Part shown: one piece after another, positions 60,166-64,000 of the stretch
How positions within the stretch are numbered: position 1 is the first letter of the stretch
How the letters are laid out: every line of letters begins with the position of its first letter
NCBI RefSeq assembly: GCF_900094575.1
Contig: NZ_FMAE01000006.1
Location: forward strand, 186,001 to 250,000
Source of the DNA: Bradyrhizobium yuanmingense
GTDB taxonomy: Bacteria; Pseudomonadota; Alphaproteobacteria; Rhizobiales; Xanthobacteraceae
DNA: 64,000 nucleotides
Direction of reading: 5' to 3'
Position numbers and translations under genes: made by a program
The notes under the pieces: generated by a model
Told to the model about the DNA's origin: nothing
Seen by the model: only the letters and a program-made list of their open reading frames with translations
The model's database searches: none

Positions 60166-61131
60166 TCAGTCCGCCCTGATATTGGCCTTGCGCACCACCG
60201 GAATCCACTTGGCGTCCTCGCGCTCGAGATAGGCCCTGAATTCGGCCGGCGTCATCGGCGTGGCTTCGCCGCCGAGCTTTTCGAACTTGTCGACCACGGC
60301 GGGGTCTTTGAGAATCGCGACCAGCGTCTCGTGCAGCTTCTCGACGATGGGCGCAGGCGTGCCAGCGGGCGCGAACAGGCCGGTGAAGGTCTGGCCGTCG
60401 AAGTCCTTGTAGCCGAGCTCGGCGAAGGTCGGCACGTCGGGCAGCGATTTCAATCGATGCGGTGAGGTGACGGCGAGCGCGCGGAACAGGCCGGCCTTGA
60501 TGTGCTGGAGGCTGACCGTGAGCTGGTCGAAGGCGAACTGCACCTGACCGCCCAGGAGATCGTTGATGGCCGGCGCATTGCCGCGATAATGCGCCGTGAC
60601 CCATTGCAGGCCGAGATTCGACTGCATCAGCTCGCTGAGCAGATGGTTGGTGGTGCCGGGACCGGGCGAGGCCATGGTCAGCTTGCCGGGCTCGCGCTTG
60701 GCGAGGTCGAGAAACTCCTTGAGCGTGGTCGCCTGCACCGTGGGATGAACCTCGAGCACCAGCGGCGTCATCGAGATCGTCGAGATCGGGAGAAAGTCCT
60801 TCTTCCAATTGTAGGCGTCGCGCTTGTTGATCTCGGTCGCGAACAGCACCGGGCCGTTGGCGCCGACGAACAGCGTGTAGCCGTCGGGCGCCGATTTCGC
60901 GAAGGCTTCGCCCGCGATCATGCCGCCGGCGCCGGCCTTGTTCTCGATGACGAAGGGTTGGCCGAGCTTTTCCTGGAGCTTGTCGGCGACGATGCGCGCG
61001 GCGCTGTCGACATTGCCGCCGGCGGGATAGGGCACGATCAGCTTGACGTTGCGCGCCGGCCATTGCTGGCCGGAGGCGGGTCCCGCCAACATTGCGGCTG
61101 CTGCAGCGATGGCAATCCAGATTAATCTCAT
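60166..61131 (-). CDS. Bug-family tripartite tricarboxylate transporter substrate-binding protein
   Basis: 321 residues. MRLIWIAIAAAAAMLAGPAS plus GQQ is a signal peptide. VKLIVPYPAGGNVDSAARIV and IENKAGAGGMIAGEAFAKSA are the Bug signatures; LGGQVQFAFDQLTVSLQHIK and GLFAPAGTPAPIVEKLHETL follow. It binds a carboxylate or aromatic acid in the periplasm, normally for TctAB, which is not here. First gene of the six-gene operon and divergent from the IclR regulator. Start at 61131. Confidence 0.93.
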   Translation of the reverse strand: MRLIWIAIAAAAAMLAGPASGQQWPARNVKLIVPYPAGGNVDSAARIVADKLQEKLGQPFVIENKAGAGGMIAGEAFAKSAPDGYTLFVGANGPVLFATEINKRDAYNWKKDFLPISTISMTPLVLEVHPTVQATTLKEFLDLAKREPGKLTMASPGPGTTNHLLSELMQSNLGLQWVTAHYRGNAPAINDLLGGQVQFAFDQLTVSLQHIKAGLFRALAVTSPHRLKSLPDVPTFAELGYKDFDGQTFTGLFAPAGTPAPIVEKLHETLVAILKDPAVVDKFEKLGGEATPMTPAEFRAYLEREDAKWIPVVRKANIRAD

Positions 61132-61249
61132 GTTAACCTCCCGGCGGCGCTTCCAATTCCATATCGGGCGCAGACTTTCGTGCATGGCATCCCGATCGGA
61201 GCGCAATCTCCAGATGCGCGCTTGCCCTGTCGAGCGAATTGTGGCGTTC

Positions 61250-61268
61250 TTGTCCATATTATGGACAA
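61250..61268. promoter_or_regulatory. Perfect 19-bp palindrome, likely IclR-type operator
   Basis: TTGTCCATA-T-TATGGACAA is symmetric in every base pair and spans the ATG of the IclR gene (61261). It lies in the 129-bp space between divergent transcripts. It would let the regulator repress its own gene and possibly the catabolic operon. Confidence 0.7.
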
Positions 61269-62061
61269 ACGACGCGCAACGAAATCCACCCGCAGCGCCG
61301 TGGAGCCGCGACATGGCGCGCAGGCGATCCGGCGCGCGCTCGCGGTGCTGCGCATCCTGGCCGCAGGGCGCGAGGACGGTGTGCCATTGGCAGAGGTGGT
61401 CCGCACCACCGGCCTCACCCGCCCGACCGTGCATCGCATCGTCCACGTGCTGATCGAGGAAGGCATCGTCGAGCGGCACGGCAGGAGTGGCCGCTACGCG
61501 ATCGGCAACCAGGTACCGGAACTGGCGCTGGCGCGTCCCCGGCCCTCGCGGCTGCTGGTCGCCGCAAATCCGTCGCTGCAGCGCGCGTCCGCCGCGATCG
61601 GCGACACGCTGTTCCTGACGGTGCGCACCGGCAACGACACGCTCTGCGTCGATCGCCGGATCGGCGTCTACCCGATCCAGGTGCTGTCGATCGAGGTCGG
61701 CGCGCGCCGGCCGCTCGGCGTCTCCAGCGCCGGCGTTGCCATTCTCGCCGCAATGCCGGCGCAGGAGGCGCGAAAGATCGTCGCGGCGAACGAGAAGCGG
61801 TTCGAGGCCTACCGGACCGACGTCGCGACCGTGCTCGGCGAGGTCACCGCCGCCAGGCGGCTGGGATATGGCATGAGAGAGATCGGACTGGTGCAGGGGA
61901 CGAAATCGATCTCGACCTGGATCAAGACGCCGGACGGGCAACCGGCTGCAGCGATGACGGTCTCCGCCGTTCGCACGAGGCTCGGGCCAAGGCGCGAGCA
62001 GGAGGTCGCGGAGATCCTGCTGCGGGAGGCGCGGATGATCGAGCAGGCGATCGGGGGGTGA
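61261..62061 (+). CDS. IclR family transcriptional regulator
   Basis: 266 residues. N-terminal winged-helix domain QAIRRALAVLRILAAGREDG, then GLTRPTVHRIVHVLIEEGIV with the recognition helix (TRPTVHRIV), and the C-terminal IclR effector domain with NDTLCVDRRIGVYPIQVLSI, LGVSSAGVAILAAMPAQEAR and GYGMREIGLV. It is divergent from the operon at 56516-61131 and the probable local regulator, responding to a small acid. The ATG at 61261 (MDKRRATKST) lies within the palindrome; an in-frame upstream start at 61180 is less likely. Confidence 0.92.
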   Translation: MDKRRATKSTRSAVEPRHGAQAIRRALAVLRILAAGREDGVPLAEVVRTTGLTRPTVHRIVHVLIEEGIVERHGRSGRYAIGNQVPELALARPRPSRLLVAANPSLQRASAAIGDTLFLTVRTGNDTLCVDRRIGVYPIQVLSIEVGARRPLGVSSAGVAILAAMPAQEARKIVAANEKRFEAYRTDVATVLGEVTAARRLGYGMREIGLVQGTKSISTWIKTPDGQPAAAMTVSAVRTRLGPRREQEVAEILLREARMIEQAIGG

Positions 62062-62077
62062 AGCGCGGACGGCGCCT

Positions 62078-62230
62078 CTTCGCCTCTCCCCGCTTGCGGG
62101 GAGAGGCCGGAATTTGCGCAGCAAATTCCGGGTGAGGGGGAGCCTCCGCGAGTCCAGCTGCCACCATCTTCGTGGAGAGAGCCCCTCACCCCAACCCTCT
62201 CCCCGTAAGAACGGGGCGAGGGAGCGCACC
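62078..62230. repeat. Intergenic inverted-repeat element (family 1)
   Basis: CCTCTCCCCGCTTGCGGGGA at the left and CCTCTCCCCGTAAGAACGGG plus GAGGGAGCGCACC at the right, with inner GGAATTTGCGCAGCAAATTCC hairpin written as GGAATTTGC/GCAAATTCC. Related to 4571-4714, 21550-21675 and 56353-56476. Confidence 0.8.
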
Positions 62231-62339
62231 GCCGGCGCGGCTGGAGCTCGCTTCAAACCCAGCGCTGTCAATGGGCTGACGTACCGCTCCGTTTTGTGGC
62301 ACAACGGCCGCCATCGCCGACCGATCAACGAGGCCACGC

Positions 62340-63635
62340 ATGCCCGCGCCGAAACCGCCTGCCTTCGAGACCCTGAGCCTGCATGCGGGCCAGCATCCGG
62401 ATCCCACGACCGGCGCCCGGGCGGTGCCGATCTACCAGACCACGTCCTACGTGTTCCAGGATTCCGATCACGCCGCCGCGCTGTTCAATCTGGAGCGCGC
62501 CGGCCACATCTATACGCGCATCTCCAATCCGACCACCGGCGTGCTGGAGGAGCGGCTTGCGGCGCTGGAAGGCGGCGTCGGCGCGATCTGCACGGCGAGC
62601 GGCCAGGCGGCGCTGCACCTCGCCATCGCCACGCTGCTCAATGCCGGCGACCACATCGTGGCGTCGAGCTCGCTCTATGGCGGCACCATCAATTTGTTGG
62701 CGCACACGCTGCCCCGCTTCGGCATCACCACGACGTTTGTGAAACCACGCGATCTCGACGCATTCCGCGCGGCGATCAAACCGAACACGAAGCTCGTGAT
62801 CGGCGAGACCATCGGCAACCCCGGCCTCGAGGTGCTCGACATCCCGAAGGTTGCGGCGATCGCGCATGAGGCCAAGATTCCGCTTCTGATCGACAACACC
62901 TTCGCCACGCCCTATCTCAGCCGTCCGATCGAGCTCGGCGCCGACATCGTGATGCATTCGGCGACCAAATGGATCGGCGGCCACGGCATCGCGATCGGCG
63001 GCGCCATCGTCGACGGCGGCCGCTTCGACTGGCGCTCCTCCGGCAAGTTCGGCGTGCTGACCGAGCCCTATGGCGGCTATCACGGCATCGTCTTCGACGA
63101 GCAGTTCGGCACCGCCGCTTTCATCATGCGCGCCCGCACGGAAGGCCTGCGCGATTTCGGCGCCTGCCTGTCGCCGACCAACGCGTTTCAGCTGCTCCAG
63201 GGCGTCGAGACGCTCGGCGTGCGCATGGACCGGCATATGCAGAACACGCATCTGGTGCTGGAGGCGCTGAAGTCCAACAAGGCCGTGGACTGGGTGCTGC
63301 ACCCGTCGCTCGAGGATCATACGGACTACCAGCTTGCCAAGACGCTGCTGCCGCGCGGTGCCGGCTCGATCGTCTCCTTCGGCATCAAGGGCGGCCGGCC
63401 TGCCGGACGCAAGTTCATCGAGAGCTTACGCATGATCAGCCATCTCGCCAATGTCGGCGACGCCAAGACGCTGGTGATCCATCCGGCCTCGACCACGCAT
63501 CAGCAGATGGATGCCGAGCAGCTCAAGGCGGCCGGCATCGGCGAAGAGCTGGTGCGGCTCTCGGTCGGCATCGAGACCGCAAGCGACATCATCGACGACC
63601 TCAACCAAGCGCTGCGCATCTCGCAAAAGGCCTGA
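62340..63635 (+). CDS. metY: O-acetylhomoserine aminocarboxypropyltransferase / cysteine synthase (MetY-like)
   Basis: 431 residues. Cys/Met metabolism PLP family: FETLSLHAGQHPDPTTGARA, YTRISNPTTGVLEERLAALE, IVASSSLYGGTINLLAHTLP, LLIDNTFATPYLSRPIELGA and the Lys-containing HSATKWIGGHG (Lys ~210, the Schiff-base residue). It adds sulfide to O-acetylhomoserine to make homocysteine. It starts at 62340 with GAGG upstream. The alpha/beta hydrolase gene begins four bases after the stop, so an operon is likely. No SAM riboswitch was recognised upstream. Confidence 0.95.
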   Translation: MPAPKPPAFETLSLHAGQHPDPTTGARAVPIYQTTSYVFQDSDHAAALFNLERAGHIYTRISNPTTGVLEERLAALEGGVGAICTASGQAALHLAIATLLNAGDHIVASSSLYGGTINLLAHTLPRFGITTTFVKPRDLDAFRAAIKPNTKLVIGETIGNPGLEVLDIPKVAAIAHEAKIPLLIDNTFATPYLSRPIELGADIVMHSATKWIGGHGIAIGGAIVDGGRFDWRSSGKFGVLTEPYGGYHGIVFDEQFGTAAFIMRARTEGLRDFGACLSPTNAFQLLQGVETLGVRMDRHMQNTHLVLEALKSNKAVDWVLHPSLEDHTDYQLAKTLLPRGAGSIVSFGIKGGRPAGRKFIESLRMISHLANVGDAKTLVIHPASTTHQQMDAEQLKAAGIGEELVRLSVGIETASDIIDDLNQALRISQKA

Positions 63636-63639
63636 CACC

Positions 63640-64000
63640 ATGAAGCTCTCCGTCAACGGCACCGATGTGTTTGTCGCAACCGGCGGCCGCGACTTCGACA
63701 AGTCCCTGCCCGCGGTCGTCTTCATCCACGGCGCCGGCTTCGACCATTCGACCTGGGCGTTGCATACGCGCTGGTTCGCCCATCACGGCTTTGCCGTGCT
63801 GGCGCCCGACCTGCCCGGCCACGGCCGCTCTACTGGGCCTTCGCTCGGCAGCATCGCCGAGATGGCCGACTGGACGGCGGCGCTGCTCGATGCGGCGGGC
63901 GCCGCAAAGGCGCATCTGATCGGTCACTCCATGGGCTCGCTGATCTCGCTGGAGACCGCCGCGCGACATCCCGACAAGGTGTCAGCGCTGAGCCTGATCG
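63640..64000 (+). CDS. Alpha/beta hydrolase, 3' truncated by window end
   Basis: 120 residues visible. VVFIHGAGFDHSTWALHTRW (oxyanion region), LAPDLPGHGRSTGPSLGS and HLIGHSMGSLISLETAARHP with nucleophile elbow GHSMGS. The acid and His of the triad lie beyond the window. It follows metY by four bases, so probably co-transcribed; substrate unknown. Confidence 0.88.
   Translation, partial: MKLSVNGTDVFVATGGRDFDKSLPAVVFIHGAGFDHSTWALHTRWFAHHGFAVLAPDLPGHGRSTGPSLGSIAEMADWTAALLDAAGAAKAHLIGHSMGSLISLETAARHPDKVSALSLI

Noticed and set aside
62236..62339. Possible SAM-type riboswitch before metY
   Set aside because: The 104-bp leader lacks the conserved SAM-II or SAM/SAH pairing pattern I would look for.

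Overview
The window is high-GC alphaproteobacterial chromosome, most likely Bradyrhizobium or a close relative. I infer this from a CIRCE-controlled groESL operon, a TorF-type porin, an Ala/Lys-rich histone-like protein, the hisD/UPF0262/LMW-phosphatase/maf/yacG/tRNA-Phe block, and intergenic repeat families that I recall from that genus. I see no phage, insertion sequence, CRISPR array or conjugation gene. Both ends cut through genes.

Layout. 1-5.3 kb: end of a ChbG/HpnK deacetylase, a DUF2076 protein, an L,D-transpeptidase, an orphan cheZ and a lipoprotein. 5.4-7.7 kb: groES-groEL with promoter and CIRCE. 7.8-13.6 kb: two secreted proteins of unknown role, an SbmA/BacA-like ABC transporter, a porin and the histone-like gene. 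13.7-16.3 kb: glcE-glcF without glcD. 16.4-21.4 kb: a small monooxygenase, an SDR and a TAXI-TRAP transporter set (DUF1850, fused permease, binding protein). 21.7-29.4 kb: secreted proteins, NUDIX and PaaI-type enzymes, an aldo/keto reductase coupled to a TPR protein. 29.4-32.1 kb: a three-gene operon (nitrobindin-like, DHFR-like, flavin amine oxidase). 32.7-35.4 kb: a large GGDEF-EAL protein. 35.6-37.1 kb: a DUF2182/DUF1326 pair. 37.3-41.4 kb: alcohol dehydrogenase and hydrolase divergent from a GlxA-type regulator, with a truncated gene whose full-length paralogue lies 3 kb away. 41.6-45.9 kb: tRNA-Phe and the conserved hisD-maf-yacG block. 46-50 kb: hydrolase, EthD protein and a cyclic-nucleotide-domain flavoprotein. 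50.4-52 kb: tRNA-Thr, a RidA protein and a non-coding branched inverted-repeat element. 52-56.3 kb: cNMP-binding protein, methyltransferase, a Tat protein with a b-type membrane partner, and an LLM flavin enzyme. 56.5-62.1 kb: a six-gene aromatic or dicarboxylate catabolic operon divergent from an IclR regulator that has a perfect palindrome over its own start codon. 62.3-64 kb: metY and the start of an alpha/beta hydrolase.

Functionally this is core chromosome with several compact catabolic or transport operons. Many intergenic gaps contain an inverted repeat of about 40-150 bp, in at least seven sequence families. The most unusual items are the branched non-coding element at 51.0-51.5 kb, the truncated paralogue at 37.3-37.6 kb, the thioredoxin-reductase-like protein with no CxxC, the catabolic operon without a ring-cleaving enzyme, and the 19-bp IclR palindrome.
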